64,000 nucleotides of DNA from CBDIDH01 sp965277595 (lineage in GTDB: Bacteria; Planctomycetota; Planctomycetia; Isosphaerales; Isosphaeraceae). Numbering within the stretch: the stretch's first letter is position 1; each line of letters opens with the position of its first letter. Below the pieces are notes generated by a model. The model searched no databases, was not told the origin of the DNA, and was given only the letters and a program-made list of their open reading frames with translations. Position numbers and translations under genes: made by a program. The stretch lies in the NCBI GenBank assembly GCA_965277595.1, contig CBDIDH010000001.1, positions 2,170,001 to 2,234,000 on the forward strand, read 5' to 3'. Of the stretch, positions 42,729 through 52,665 are shown one piece after another.

Positions 42729-43721
42729 ATGCCCCCCTCGATCCCGATCGTGATGCTTGGCACCGGCGATTTCGCCCTGCCGACGTTCGAGCATCTCCTG
42801 GAGACCGGCCACAATGTGGTTTGCCTGATCACCCAGCCGGATCGTCCCCAGGGGCGCAAGCAAGAGCGGATACCCAGCCGCATCAAGGTCGCCGCCCAGT
42901 CGCGCGAAATCCCCGTCTTCCAGCCCGAGGATGTCAACGCCCCCGACGCCCTCGCCTCGGTTCGAGCCCTTGCGCCCGACCTCCTTGTGACCGCCGCGTA
43001 TGGTCAAATCCTCTCGCCCGACCTGCTCGGCCTGCCTCGGTTCGGCGGGATCAACCTGCACGGTTCCCTACTCCCCGCCTATCGCGGCGCGGCGCCCGTG
43101 GCTCGGGCAATCGAGCGCGGCGAAACCGTCTCGGGCGTGACCGTGATCCTCATGTCCCCCCGGGTCGACGCCGGTGGCATGATCCGCGTCGCCAAGACCC
43201 CGATTGATCCCGACGAGACCGCGGGCGACCTCGAAGCCCGACTCGCGACCCTCGGCGCTCCCCTTGTCGCCGAGGTCATCGCCGCGATCGACGCCGGAAC
43301 CGCCGAGATCCTCCCTCAGCCTCGCTCTCGGGTCACGAAGGCCCCCAAGCTCCGCAAGGACGACGGCCTGATCGACTGGTCCCAATCGGCCGAATCCATC
43401 CACAACCTCGTCCGCGCCATGCAGCCCTGGCCAACCGCCTCAACCACGCTCGCCGGTCCTCGCTGGCGCGACGACGGCGCCTTGCGCGTCATCATTCACA
43501 AAACGGAGCGCGTCGAGACGCCGGAAAACGCCAATGCCTCTCCCGGCTCGATCCTCGAAGCCGACGGCGACCGCCTGATTGTCAAAACGGGGCAGGAGGG
43601 GGCCTTGCGAATCGTCACCGTGCAGTTGCCCGGCAAGAAGGCGATCCCCGCGGCCGACTTCATCCGAGGCTATCGCGCCCTGCTCCTCGGCCAGACCCTG
43701 GGAACCGGGAAACAACCATGA
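42729..43721 (+). CDS. fmt: Methionyl-tRNA formyltransferase
   Basis: A 330-residue enzyme that formylates initiator Met-tRNA using 10-formyl-THF. 'MLGTGDFALPTFEHLL' starts the Rossmann domain; 'GGINLHGSLLPAYRGAAPVA' carries the catalytic Asn/His region and 'GVTVILMSPRVDAGGMI' the Asp. The C-terminal OB domain ('DGDRLIVKTGQEGALRIVTV') is present. AAGGAG lies 14 bases before ATG 42729; a GTG at 42714 is an alternative start. Forms a small operon with def; formylation and deformylation are opposite steps of the same cycle. Confidence 0.95.
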   Translation: MPPSIPIVMLGTGDFALPTFEHLLETGHNVVCLITQPDRPQGRKQERIPSRIKVAAQSREIPVFQPEDVNAPDALASVRALAPDLLVTAAYGQILSPDLLGLPRFGGINLHGSLLPAYRGAAPVARAIERGETVSGVTVILMSPRVDAGGMIRVAKTPIDPDETAGDLEARLATLGAPLVAEVIAAIDAGTAEILPQPRSRVTKAPKLRKDDGLIDWSQSAESIHNLVRAMQPWPTASTTLAGPRWRDDGALRVIIHKTERVETPENANASPGSILEADGDRLIVKTGQEGALRIVTVQLPGKKAIPAADFIRGYRALLLGQTLGTGKQP

Positions 43722-43760
43722 ACCCGAAACGCCCCAGGTTCCAGCCGATCGGGCAGGAGG

Positions 43761-43859
43761 ATTGCAAAGTCGGTCACTTCGATGACCAATGTCCGATGAC
43801 CAATGACCAAAAGGCGGAATTTTTCGGTCATTGGTTATCGGTCATCGGAACTTTGCAAT
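43761..43859. repeat. Long hairpin of the GATGACC family, copy 4
   Basis: An outer perfect stem ATTGCAAAGT (43761-43770) / ACTTTGCAAT (43850-43859) encloses arms of repeated heptamers: GATGACCAATGTCCGATGAC (from 43781) and GGTCATTGGTTATCGGTCAT (from 43826). It lies between fmt and miaB. It is the longest copy and could end the def-fmt transcript. Confidence 0.75.
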
Positions 43860-43968
43860 TCCCCTGGCCGATCGGCGCCGCCTGTTTCCCTCGCCTGGAG
43901 CCTGGTACAATCGCCTCAAACGTGCCGGCCGGGGCACGCCCGTCCCGCCAGGGGAGCCAGGATTGACC

Positions 43969-45405
43969 ATGCCGGACCAGAACGAAGCCCGCAAAAAAAA
44001 GCTGTACATCGAAACCGTCGGCTGCCAGATGAACGTGCTCGACAGCGAGCTCGTCGTCGGTAAGCTCCGCAACGAAGGCTATGAGCTGACCGACGATATC
44101 CGCCAGGCCGACACGATCCTTTATAACACCTGCTCCGTCCGCCAGCACGCCGAAGACAAGATCTATAGCGCTCTCGGCCGCATCCAGCGGATCAAAGTCG
44201 ACCGGCCCGACGTGACGATCGGCGTCCTTGGCTGCATGGCGCAAAAAGACCAGGGGCAGATCCTCAAGCGAGCCCCTCACGTCGACGTCGTGATCGGCCC
44301 CGGACAGCTTGGCCGGGTCTCGGAACTCCTGGAAACAGCCAGAACCGAAGGTCGGCCCCAGTTGGCCGTCAGCCTCCCCCGGACCGCCGGGGGCCGCGAG
44401 ACCGTCACCGCCAGCTTTGAAGAATATGACCCGCTCCGCGAACCAGCGATGCGCCCCAGCCCCTTTCAAGCGTATCTTCGCGTGATGATGGGTTGCGACA
44501 AGTTTTGCACCTACTGCGTCGTTCCCTCGGTGCGCGGTCCCGAACAAAGCCGCCCCCCGTCCGTGATCGTCGAGGAAGCCCGGCAACTCGCCGGTCAAGG
44601 AGTTCGGGAACTGACCCTCATCGGTCAGACTGTGAACAGTTACAAATATCAAGAACCCGATGGCCGTTTGACCCGTCTTTCCGACCTACTTGAACGCCTC
44701 CACGACATTTCCGGGTTCGTCCGTATCAAGTTCGTGACCAACTTCCCGAACGACATGACCGACGACCTCCTGCAGGCCGTTCGCGACCTCCCCCGGGTCG
44801 CCCGATACCTTCACGTCCCCGCGCAAAGCGGTTGCGACGAGATCCTCAAACGCATGAAACGGATGTATTCCGTCTCCTTTTATGAGGATATGCTCGCGCG
44901 CATCCGCGAGACGATTCGCGGCGTGGCCGTTTCCAGCGACTTCATCGTCGGCTTCTGCGGCGAGACCGAGGCGTCGTTTGAACGCTCGATGAAACTCGTC
45001 GAACGTTCGCGATTCAAGAATAGCTTTATCTTCAAATATAGCACTCGTCAGGGCACGAAGGCCGATAACCTTTATGCCGATGATATTTCTGAAGATGTGA
45101 AGAAGCGTCGCAATCACGACCTTCTCACGCTTCAAAACGCGATCAGTCAGGACGATCACCGCCAATTCGTCGGCCAGACGGTCGAGGTCCTCGTCGAGGG
45201 GCCGAGCAAGTCGGCCGCGAAGCGAGAGCCGGGCGAACCAGGGTTCGAACAACTCACCGGGCGCACCTCGTGTGACCGGATCGTCGTCTTCGAGGGGAAC
45301 GAGCGGTTGATCGGTCGACTTGTTGATGTCTCCGTAACCGGCGCGAGCACCGTCACCTTGTTCGGCGGCGTCGTGACCAAGGAGGCGGTCGCCTCCGCTT
45401 CGTGA
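43969..45405 (+). CDS. miaB: tRNA-2-methylthio-N6-dimethylallyladenosine synthase
   Basis: A 478-residue radical-SAM methylthiotransferase acting on i6A37 of tRNA. Order: UPF0004 domain starting 'KKLYIETVGCQMNVLDSELV' with Cys residues that bind the auxiliary cluster ('YNTCSVR', 'GVLGCMAQK'), radical-SAM core with CxxxCxxC in 'MMGCDKFCTYCVVPSVRG', and a C-terminal TRAM domain ('VGQTVEVLVEGPSK', 'GRTSCDRIVVFEG'). The NSYKY pattern after 'LIGQTV' is MiaB-like, not MtaB or RimO. ATG 43969 gives the family start. Confidence 0.94.
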   Translation: MPDQNEARKKKLYIETVGCQMNVLDSELVVGKLRNEGYELTDDIRQADTILYNTCSVRQHAEDKIYSALGRIQRIKVDRPDVTIGVLGCMAQKDQGQILKRAPHVDVVIGPGQLGRVSELLETARTEGRPQLAVSLPRTAGGRETVTASFEEYDPLREPAMRPSPFQAYLRVMMGCDKFCTYCVVPSVRGPEQSRPPSVIVEEARQLAGQGVRELTLIGQTVNSYKYQEPDGRLTRLSDLLERLHDISGFVRIKFVTNFPNDMTDDLLQAVRDLPRVARYLHVPAQSGCDEILKRMKRMYSVSFYEDMLARIRETIRGVAVSSDFIVGFCGETEASFERSMKLVERSRFKNSFIFKYSTRQGTKADNLYADDISEDVKKRRNHDLLTLQNAISQDDHRQFVGQTVEVLVEGPSKSAAKREPGEPGFEQLTGRTSCDRIVVFEGNERLIGRLVDVSVTGASTVTLFGGVVTKEAVASAS

Positions 45406-45465
45406 GCGGCGGGCGATAAGGCAACACGGATGAGGTCAAGGCTGACTCGAAACGAGGGCGAACGG

Positions 45466-46197
45466 ATGGGGAGCCTGCTCAACGACCGGGTGGGTCGTTG
45501 GGTCGCCTCGACGGGGGTCGACCCCGCGACCGTGCCGTCACCCTCCCAACTCTCCGCGCTCTTTCAGGGCCTTCCCGATCCCTGCCGCCCCGCCGCCGAC
45601 CTTCGCGAGGTCGAGGCCTGGGAACGTCGCCACGGCTACGGTCTGCCCCCTGGCCTTCGAAACTGGCTCATCATTTCCAATGGTTTTTATCTCAAGGGGC
45701 CGTTGATTCATCCTCTCTCGGCGATCGGCCCGATGGTTCCTTTCGCCCGGATGCCCGAACTGGTCGTGCAGCCCGAAAGCTGGTTCGAACTGGGCAACCC
45801 GAACGTCGAGACCGTCTGCATCGACCTCGCCTATTGCTGGCCCGGCGGCGGCCCGCCGATCTTCACCTCGGGCGACGATCAGACGCGGAGTCGACCCCGG
45901 ATCATCGCCCCGAGTTTTGAAACCTGGTTTGTCCGGCTCCTTCACGCTGGCGGCCGGGAATTCTGGTTCGAGCCGGGCTTTCACGACCTGGGCGACCCCT
46001 GGGAAGCGCATCGATCGCAAACCCCCGCTCCCCCCTTGCCCGACCGCCTTCGCGGCCTGACCGCTCAGGTCATCCCCCTGATGCGTCAAGGGGCCGACGA
46101 CCGCTCGATCGCCACCAGGTTGGGCATCACCCGAAACGATGTCGAGGCCCTTTTCCGACATCTGCAACATGGTCCAAGCGAATGCGCGGGCTCGTAA
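45466..46197 (+). CDS. SMI1/KNR4-like protein
   Basis: A 243-residue protein. The first 170 residues ('DLREVEAWERRHGYGLPPGL', 'RNWLIISNGFYLKG', later 'WPGGGPPIFTSGD') follow the pattern of SMI1/KNR4 (SUKH) domains, which in bacteria often serve as immunity proteins against polymorphic toxins or as solitary cytosolic proteins. The last 60 residues contain 'DRSIATRLGITRNDVEALFR', which looks like a helix-turn-helix. No toxin gene is next to it. Family call is from pattern only. Confidence 0.5.
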   Translation: MGSLLNDRVGRWVASTGVDPATVPSPSQLSALFQGLPDPCRPAADLREVEAWERRHGYGLPPGLRNWLIISNGFYLKGPLIHPLSAIGPMVPFARMPELVVQPESWFELGNPNVETVCIDLAYCWPGGGPPIFTSGDDQTRSRPRIIAPSFETWFVRLLHAGGREFWFEPGFHDLGDPWEAHRSQTPAPPLPDRLRGLTAQVIPLMRQGADDRSIATRLGITRNDVEALFRHLQHGPSECAGS

Positions 46198-46296
46198 CGG
46201 ATCATGGTATGAAGTAATGAAAACAGCTTGTTATATGGGTTTTAACGTGTTGTTTCCTGCGATTTTTGGAAATTTGATTCTTCTAAGGTTTCTCTG

Positions 46297-49200
46297 ATGG
46301 CCGAGTCGATGAAGTCAGAGGCGTTTCGGGCGATTCTCGCCGATCCGGCGTCGACGGCCGGCTGGCTCGGCGGTCTCGGCGTTCGCGATACCGAACGCGC
46401 CAGCCGAGACCTCCGCGATCTTGCGCGCCGCGCCGGCACCGATAAAGATATGAACCGTCTTGCGCTACGGCTCGACGCGCTCTTGCCGCGGTGTCCCGAT
46501 CCCGGCATGGCGCTCGCCAACCTCGAACGGTTCGTGGCCGCCTGTCCCAGTCCCGACGAGATGATTGTCCTGCTCAGCGAGTCCTTGCGGACGACCGAGA
46601 TCCTGGTGCAGCTTTTCAGCACCAGTCAGCACCTCAGCGAGATGATGACGCGCGACCCGTCGCTGCTCGACTGGCTCCGCTACGGCGCCGAGCGCCTGGA
46701 CCGCGACGCGATGATCTTCGACCTCATGAATGACCTCGGAAAAACTGGCGATGAGACCGAACAACGTATCATTTTGCGTCGATTCCGCCAGCGCGAGACG
46801 CTTCGGATCGGCTACAACGACATCATTCGCGGTCTTCCGCTCGAATTGACAACTCTTGATCTCTCCGTTCTCGCCGACGCCTGCGCCGAGGCCGCCTATC
46901 GACTCGCCCGCGAAAAAACCGAGGCGCGGCACGGAGTTCCCTCCGGCCGCGACGGCACCCCCGCGCGGTTCGTGATCCTCGGCCTGGGCAAGCTCGGCGG
47001 CCAGGAACTGAACTACAGCTCGGACATCGACCTGATCTTCCTTTATGACGTCGACGGCCAGACCTCCGGGCCCCGGTCCGTCTCCAACGCCGAGTTCTTC
47101 GCGCGTCTGGGCGGCGAGATCGTCCGCCTCCTCGCCGACCACTCGGCGGTGGGCATGGCCTATCGCGTCGACATGCGTTTACGTCCTGAAGGCGAACACG
47201 GAGCGCTCGCGAGGTCGCTATCGGCCACCCTTGGCTATTACGAGACGACCGGCCGCACCTGGGAACGTCAGGCGCTCATCAAGTGTCGACCTGTCGCCGG
47301 TGACCTCGACCTCGGCCGGACCTTTCTCGATGAGATCGCTCCCTTCGTCTATCGACGATACCTCAGCGCCGCGGAGATCGGCGAGATCAAGACGATGAAG
47401 CGTCGGATCGAGCAGCGCACTCTTTCCGCGGGAACGGCCGAGCTTGAGGTCAAGACCGGCCACGGCGGAATTCGCGACGTCGAGTTCGTCGTCCAGTTCC
47501 TCCAACTTCTCCACGGCGGACCCTATGTCGATGTCCGCCATCACAACACGCTAAAAGCGTTAACACGTCTCGAACAGATTGGCTGTTTGACCCCCGAGGA
47601 ACGGGGGATCATGGAAGACACGTATCGATTCCTCCGACGGGTCGAGCACCGGCTCCAGATCATGTTTGATCGACAGACGCACCAGATGCCTCGCGACCTC
47701 GAAGAACAGCGCATTCTCGCCGTCCGCACCGGTTACCCTCCCGCGAGCGCCTGGGAAGATCGGACCGGCCCCGCTCAGCGATTTCTCAACGACTATCGGT
47801 CCAAGACCGATCTTAACCGGCGGATCTTGAACCACCTCTTGCACGACGCCTTTCGAGATGATTCCGGGGCGACCGCCGATCCCGCCATCGATCTCGTGCT
47901 CGACCCCGACCCGAGCCCCGAGCACATCGCCGAGGTCCTCGGCAATTACCCCTTTCGCGACCGTCAGACTGCCTATCAAAACTTGATGGCGCTCGCTCGT
48001 GAAGATATTCCGTTTCTCTCTCAGGCGCGTTGCCGCCACTTTCTCGCCGCGATCGCGCCCCGACTGCTCCAGGCGGTCAGTCGGGCGCCCGACCCGGACA
48101 TGGCATTGACCAACCTGGAAAAGGTCTCGGCGTCGCTCGGCGCCAAGGCGATTCTCTGGGAACTTTTCAGCCTCAATCCGCCGACCTTGCGACTCTATGT
48201 CGAACTCTGCGCGACCAGTCAGTTCATCTCGGAAATCCTTATCAACAATCCGGGGATGATTGATGATCTGATGGATTCGCTCGTCGTCGATCGCGGTCAG
48301 CCCGCGCTGGCGATCAAGGCGGAACTTGGCGAGCTTTGCAAGGGGGCCGAAGACCTCGCGCCGATCCTCTTGAGCTTTCGGAACAAGGAATGGGTGCGGA
48401 TCGGCACGCGCGACATTCTCGGCCGCGACTCGATCCGCGAGGTGACCCGCGAACTCGCCGACGTCGCCGAGGCCGTCGTCGCTCAGGTCGCCCGCGCCAT
48501 CTGGCACCAGCGCGTCGAACGGCATGGCTCGCCCCGACGAACCGACGATGGCCAGCGCGCCCGCTGGGCCATCGTCGGCCTTGGCAAGTTTGGCGGCCGG
48601 GAGTTAAACTATCACAGTGATCTGGATCTCGTTTTCATCCTTGAAGATGATGGAATGACCGATGGCGAGACCGGGTCAATTCCCAACGAACAGTTTGTCA
48701 GCGACGTTGTTCGTAAACTTCTGAAAACCTTTTCAGGCGGATCAATGGCCGTTCCCATTTATGCGATCGACACGCGCCTTCGGCCGCACGGGACCTCGGG
48801 TCCGCTCGTCGCGACCCTTGGCGCCTGGCAAACGTATTATCGCGAATCCGCGCAGGTCTGGGAGCGACTCGTGCTGACCCGAGCCCGGGTCATCTTTTCC
48901 ACGGGGGGATTCGGTCGCGTCGTCAACGAGACGGTCCGCCAGATTCTCGCCGCGACGCAAATTGATCCCGGCGCGCTTGCGCGTGAAGTCCTCTCGATGC
49001 GTCGTCGCCTTGAAGAAGGGCATCTGCGGAGCGTTTTGAAGCGCGGATACGGCGGAATGGCCGATATTGAATTCCTGATCCATTACCTGCAACTCGCTAA
49101 CGCATCCGAATATCCCGACGTGTTACGACCCAATTTATGGGATGCCCTCGATGCACTACGACGCGCGGGCCTGATCGCGGAAGACGTGCGCAACGACCTC

Positions 49201-49452
49201 CGCGACGCCTATGACTTCTGGAGGACCGTGGAAAGTCGCCTGCGCATTGTCCACAATCGCAGTGGAGCGGATCTTCCCGATAATCCGAATGAATTGATCC
49301 GACTTGCGCGTCGTCTGCACTACAGTGAAGAAAAACAGAAGACGTCCGCGGAGGCGTTTCGCAATGATTCCACGCGACACGCCGAGCGGACCCGAGCCCT
49401 CTTTCTCCAGATCGTCGGCGGTCCCGCGAGCGCGCCGGCGGAATCATCATGA
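46297..49452 (+). CDS. glnE: Glutamine synthetase adenylyltransferase / adenylyl-removing enzyme
   Basis: A 1051-residue bifunctional enzyme. Two nucleotidyltransferase modules each carry the signature: 'GLGKLGGQELNYSSDIDLIF' in the N-terminal (deadenylylating) half and 'GLGKFGGRELNYHSDLDLVF' in the C-terminal (adenylylating) half, each followed by its helical regulatory domain. In other bacteria GlnE modifies type I glutamine synthetase in response to PII. Here the nearby synthetase is type III, so the target must be a type I enzyme elsewhere, or the link is unusual. Length (E. coli 946) is slightly above normal. Confidence 0.93.
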   Translation: MAESMKSEAFRAILADPASTAGWLGGLGVRDTERASRDLRDLARRAGTDKDMNRLALRLDALLPRCPDPGMALANLERFVAACPSPDEMIVLLSESLRTTEILVQLFSTSQHLSEMMTRDPSLLDWLRYGAERLDRDAMIFDLMNDLGKTGDETEQRIILRRFRQRETLRIGYNDIIRGLPLELTTLDLSVLADACAEAAYRLAREKTEARHGVPSGRDGTPARFVILGLGKLGGQELNYSSDIDLIFLYDVDGQTSGPRSVSNAEFFARLGGEIVRLLADHSAVGMAYRVDMRLRPEGEHGALARSLSATLGYYETTGRTWERQALIKCRPVAGDLDLGRTFLDEIAPFVYRRYLSAAEIGEIKTMKRRIEQRTLSAGTAELEVKTGHGGIRDVEFVVQFLQLLHGGPYVDVRHHNTLKALTRLEQIGCLTPEERGIMEDTYRFLRRVEHRLQIMFDRQTHQMPRDLEEQRILAVRTGYPPASAWEDRTGPAQRFLNDYRSKTDLNRRILNHLLHDAFRDDSGATADPAIDLVLDPDPSPEHIAEVLGNYPFRDRQTAYQNLMALAREDIPFLSQARCRHFLAAIAPRLLQAVSRAPDPDMALTNLEKVSASLGAKAILWELFSLNPPTLRLYVELCATSQFISEILINNPGMIDDLMDSLVVDRGQPALAIKAELGELCKGAEDLAPILLSFRNKEWVRIGTRDILGRDSIREVTRELADVAEAVVAQVARAIWHQRVERHGSPRRTDDGQRARWAIVGLGKFGGRELNYHSDLDLVFILEDDGMTDGETGSIPNEQFVSDVVRKLLKTFSGGSMAVPIYAIDTRLRPHGTSGPLVATLGAWQTYYRESAQVWERLVLTRARVIFSTGGFGRVVNETVRQILAATQIDPGALAREVLSMRRRLEEGHLRSVLKRGYGGMADIEFLIHYLQLANASEYPDVLRPNLWDALDALRRAGLIAEDVRNDLRDAYDFWRTVESRLRIVHNRSGADLPDNPNELIRLARRLHYSEEKQKTSAEAFRNDSTRHAERTRALFLQIVGGPASAPAESS

Positions 49453-49560
49453 ACCCGCGCGGGGAATTCGGGAAATGACACTCTGGAATCCGCTGGAGGG
49501 GCGTCGTATCATCCTCATCTTCATCCATCGACGTCATCCCCCTCGCGCCAGGTGACTTTC

Positions 49561-50679
49561 ATGATCGTCCTTCAGAGATTTCGAAGGGTTTTGAGCGTAC
49601 GCGCCCTTGTCGTTCTTGCCCTCGGAATGTCAATGTCCGGCCTCGCCCGGGGGCAGGAGTCGGCGACGTCGAACGCCCTGATCCAGACGAATGACCGGAT
49701 TGCCTGGGTGGGAAGCTCGTCGACCCGAATCGGAATCTGGCCGAGGACCGTGGAATTTTTGCTCCGCACGCGTCACCCGGGTCTCGGCCTCAAGTTTGAG
49801 CGATTCACGACGGGGGGCGGCACCTTCGCCACCGGCCTCGCGCATCTTGACGAATGGCTGGGCGGCTTCAACCCGACATTGGTGATTTATAATTATGGGA
49901 GCAATGACGCGGGCGCGGGGCGTGATGGACTCTCGAAATTCAAGGATGAGATGACGCGATCGGTGACCCGGGTCCGCGATCGAGGGGCCCGTGTCTTGCT
50001 TGTGACACCGCAGGCGGCCGATGTGCGCAGGGCCGGTGAACTTCCCGCGGCAAGGCGTTGCTTGTATGCCGAGACGATGCTGGGTTTCGGCCGCGAACAG
50101 GGCTGGCGGATCGTCGACGTCCATCATCCGCTCGACGCCTTGCAAACGGCCGGGCAGCGCGAGGACCCGTCGTACACGATTCTCAAGGATAATATCCACC
50201 TGACCGACTCGGCGTATGTGGCCTGGGGCGTCTTTTTTTACGACCGCCTTGACCTTCCGTTCGTGAGAAGCGAGGCGGTCGTCACCGCCGGGGGACAGGT
50301 CACTTCGACCGAGAATTGCGAGATCCGCGAGCTTCAAACCAATGAGGGCGGAATCGCCTTCGATCGTCTCGACGCGGTTCTGCCGATCTTGCCGATCGGC
50401 CCGTTGCCGCCTCGGATGTGTGTTCCCCTGGAGTCGAATTCACGATACTTGTTAACGGTGACGGGACTGTCGGCGGGGGATTATGAGATTCTTTGTGAGG
50501 GGAAGCTGATCGGGACCGTCGATTACGGAAGGCTCGCCGTGGGGGTGAACCTCAACTCGCTCCTGCTCGACTCTGGACGCGAGGCGCCCTGGGCGTCGCT
50601 TTCGAGGGCGATCTGGGAGGGAAGGGATCTCGATCGGATCGGGCAAACGCGGTGGCGGTTTGAGGTCAGAAAGCGTTAA
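49561..50679 (+). CDS. Secreted SGNH/GDSL-type hydrolase
   Basis: A 372-residue protein with a signal peptide ('VLSVRALVVLALGMSMSGLA' then RGQES). SGNH blocks: I 'RIAWVGSSSTRIGIWP' (Ser nucleophile; GSS in place of GDS), III 'VIYNYGSNDAGAG' (Gly-x-Asn), V 'LKDNIHLTDSAYVAWG' (Asp-x-x-His). A C-terminal beta-rich part (about 240-372) follows. Start at ATG 49561, with AGGTGA before it. The family includes esterases and acetylxylan or peptidoglycan deacetylases; substrate unknown. Secretion suggests work on polysaccharide esters. Confidence 0.82.
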   Translation: MIVLQRFRRVLSVRALVVLALGMSMSGLARGQESATSNALIQTNDRIAWVGSSSTRIGIWPRTVEFLLRTRHPGLGLKFERFTTGGGTFATGLAHLDEWLGGFNPTLVIYNYGSNDAGAGRDGLSKFKDEMTRSVTRVRDRGARVLLVTPQAADVRRAGELPAARRCLYAETMLGFGREQGWRIVDVHHPLDALQTAGQREDPSYTILKDNIHLTDSAYVAWGVFFYDRLDLPFVRSEAVVTAGGQVTSTENCEIRELQTNEGGIAFDRLDAVLPILPIGPLPPRMCVPLESNSRYLLTVTGLSAGDYEILCEGKLIGTVDYGRLAVGVNLNSLLLDSGREAPWASLSRAIWEGRDLDRIGQTRWRFEVRKR

Positions 50680-50694
50680 TGCCAGGAAAACGCC

Positions 50695-51888
50695 TTATTT
50701 CTTGTCGCGGGGTGGGGGTTGATCGCGGTCGCGTGGGGCGTCGAGGACGGGAAAGGCGAGGCGGTTGAGGTCGTCGTTGGCGAGGCTTCGGGCCTGGCCG
50801 AGTGCCTTGCGGGTCGCGGCGCCGACGGCGAGGCCGCGCTGCTTGACCTCCTGAACCGCCTGGCCAAAGCCGAGCCCTTCCACGAGTTGAAACGCCTGGG
50901 CGACGCGGGGATCGTCGGCCAGCTCCTTGCCGGCGTCGGGGCCGAGGTCGTCGGGACGGACCCGGGCCGACCGCGACCCGGCGACCGTCCAGCGATCGCG
51001 CCCTTGATGGACCCAAAGAGCCATCTCGACCGTGACGACCGACATATCGGCCGAGACGTCGAGCCTGGTTACGAGTGCGCCGACCCGTCCTCGCGAGGCG
51101 ATTTCTTGAAGGCGACCGGGCAAGGGGTCGTCGGGATTCTCTCCGAGCAGGTTTTTCAGGGCCGAGAGACCGGCGTTGATCGTCTCGGGATTGACCGCCT
51201 GGCCCGGCTCGGACTCGGGCAAGACCAGCCCCTGATGGCGGATCAGGCGCAAGCCCGGATCATACGAAACCTCGGTCGCGGCCCGACGCGTGAGCCATGC
51301 GGCGTCAGTCTCGATCTTCGGGGCGAGCAGGGTATCGATCGAGACCGGCGCTTTCGAGTCAAGATCGAGGCCGCGGCCTTCAAGGGCGCCCTTGAGATCG
51401 TCAAGAGACAGCGACTCGGGGTTCGGAAACCCGTTGAGCCAGCCGAGGCGGAGCAACCGGCCACTTCCTTTGGGAGCGCGCGCGACCGACTTGACGTCGC
51501 CCCGGCTCAATCGCAGCAGCAGAAGGGGGGGGCGTGCCGCGGCCTCGTCGCCGAGGCGGGCCAGTTCGCGGTCGATCCAGGGGGTGATCCGGTCATCCTG
51601 CATCTTCGGCGCGGCGAGTCGATCGCGGCGCCAGGTTTCGAGACGTTGCCGACGCGACGCCAGGGCGCGGCGGTTTTGCGGTCCTTCGGCGGCCTCCCAG
51701 CGATCGGTCCATTCGGGAAGGTGCTCGCGAACCCAGGCCCGGCGAACCTGAAAACCGACGGAACCGGCGCTCGCGGGTTCGAGCAACTCGCCGGAGACGA
51801 TCTTGCCGTCGCGGAGCGTCACGGTGTCGGCCGCTCTGGTCTCATCGAGCATCAGGGTCACGAAGACGACCGCGAGGCAAGGCATCAT
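50695..51888 (-). CDS. Secreted hypothetical planctomycete protein
   Basis: A 397-residue protein with an N-terminal signal peptide (MMPCLAVVFVTLMLDETRAA). 'DTVTLRDGKIVSGELLEPAS' directly after it is a beta strand pattern seen at the start of many exported planctomycete proteins. The middle is charged and helical and the C-terminal third contains Ala/Gly-rich segments; a Pro-rich tail closes it. No enzyme motif is visible. ATG 51888 is chosen for the signal peptide; the frame extends further upstream. It is oriented against its neighbours and lies tail to tail with the hydrolase gene. Confidence 0.6.
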   Translation of the reverse strand: MMPCLAVVFVTLMLDETRAADTVTLRDGKIVSGELLEPASAGSVGFQVRRAWVREHLPEWTDRWEAAEGPQNRRALASRRQRLETWRRDRLAAPKMQDDRITPWIDRELARLGDEAAARPPLLLLRLSRGDVKSVARAPKGSGRLLRLGWLNGFPNPESLSLDDLKGALEGRGLDLDSKAPVSIDTLLAPKIETDAAWLTRRAATEVSYDPGLRLIRHQGLVLPESEPGQAVNPETINAGLSALKNLLGENPDDPLPGRLQEIASRGRVGALVTRLDVSADMSVVTVEMALWVHQGRDRWTVAGSRSARVRPDDLGPDAGKELADDPRVAQAFQLVEGLGFGQAVQEVKQRGLAVGAATRKALGQARSLANDDLNRLAFPVLDAPRDRDQPPPRDKK

Positions 51889-52011
51889 GGTTTGGCTCCT
51901 GGCGGTCGGTCTCGGTACGATGAAAAGGTTGGCCGAAGGCGTCGTCGCTTGATTGTCTTCTTCCGCTTCTCTCATTGGATTGTCGCCCCGATGGGCTGGG
52001 GATCAAGACCA

Positions 52012-52665
52012 ATGCCGATCAAGTTCACGCCGCTCGGTGACCGCGGCTGGCTGGCTCGCCTGGAAACCGAGGACGCCGCCGGCGCCTGGGCCAAGGGGCT
52101 GAAAGCGTTGCGCTGGGACGGTGTCGTCGACGTCGTTCCCGCCTATCAGACCGTCGGCATCCTCGCCGACCCCGACCGGATCGACCTCGACGATCTGTAC
52201 GCGCGGCTCACAAAATTGGACGTGAATGGCGAGGCGAACTTCACTGGCCGATTGATCGAAATCCCCGTGCTTTATCAAGGGGGCGATCTCGCCGAAGTCG
52301 CGCGACGGAGAGGACTTGCCGAGGCCGACGTGATCGCCGCGCACACCGGGCAAGATTACCGGGTCTTCGCCCTCGGGTTCGTGCCCGGCTTTCCGTACGC
52401 GGGTTACTTGCCGACGACCTTGAGCGGCCTGGCGCGTCGGGAATCTCCTCGAACGCGGGTTCCGGCCGGGTCGGTCGCGATCGTCGGTCGGCAGACGGCG
52501 ATTTACCCGACCGAATGCCCCGGCGGCTGGCACCTGATTGGCCAGACGCCCTTGACGATCGTCGACGCCGCGAACGATCGATTTCCGATCCAGGCGGGGG
52601 ATCGGCTCCGATTCCGGTCGATCGGGGCGGCGGAGTTCGCGTCGAGGCGGGGAGACTTCTTGTGA
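52012..52665 (+). CDS. pxpB: 5-oxoprolinase subunit B
   Basis: A 217-residue protein of the KipI/PxpB family: 'FTPLGDRGWLARLE', 'FALGFVPGFPYAGYLP', 'VPAGSVAIVGRQTAIYP' and 'ECPGGWHLIGQTPL'. With PxpA and PxpC it cleaves 5-oxoproline (pyroglutamate) to glutamate with ATP, removing a damage product of glutamine and glutamate. ATG 52012 is preferred; ATG 51991 is in frame upstream. The stop overlaps the pxpA start (GTGA). Confidence 0.92.
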   Translation: MPIKFTPLGDRGWLARLETEDAAGAWAKGLKALRWDGVVDVVPAYQTVGILADPDRIDLDDLYARLTKLDVNGEANFTGRLIEIPVLYQGGDLAEVARRRGLAEADVIAAHTGQDYRVFALGFVPGFPYAGYLPTTLSGLARRESPRTRVPAGSVAIVGRQTAIYPTECPGGWHLIGQTPLTIVDAANDRFPIQAGDRLRFRSIGAAEFASRRGDFL

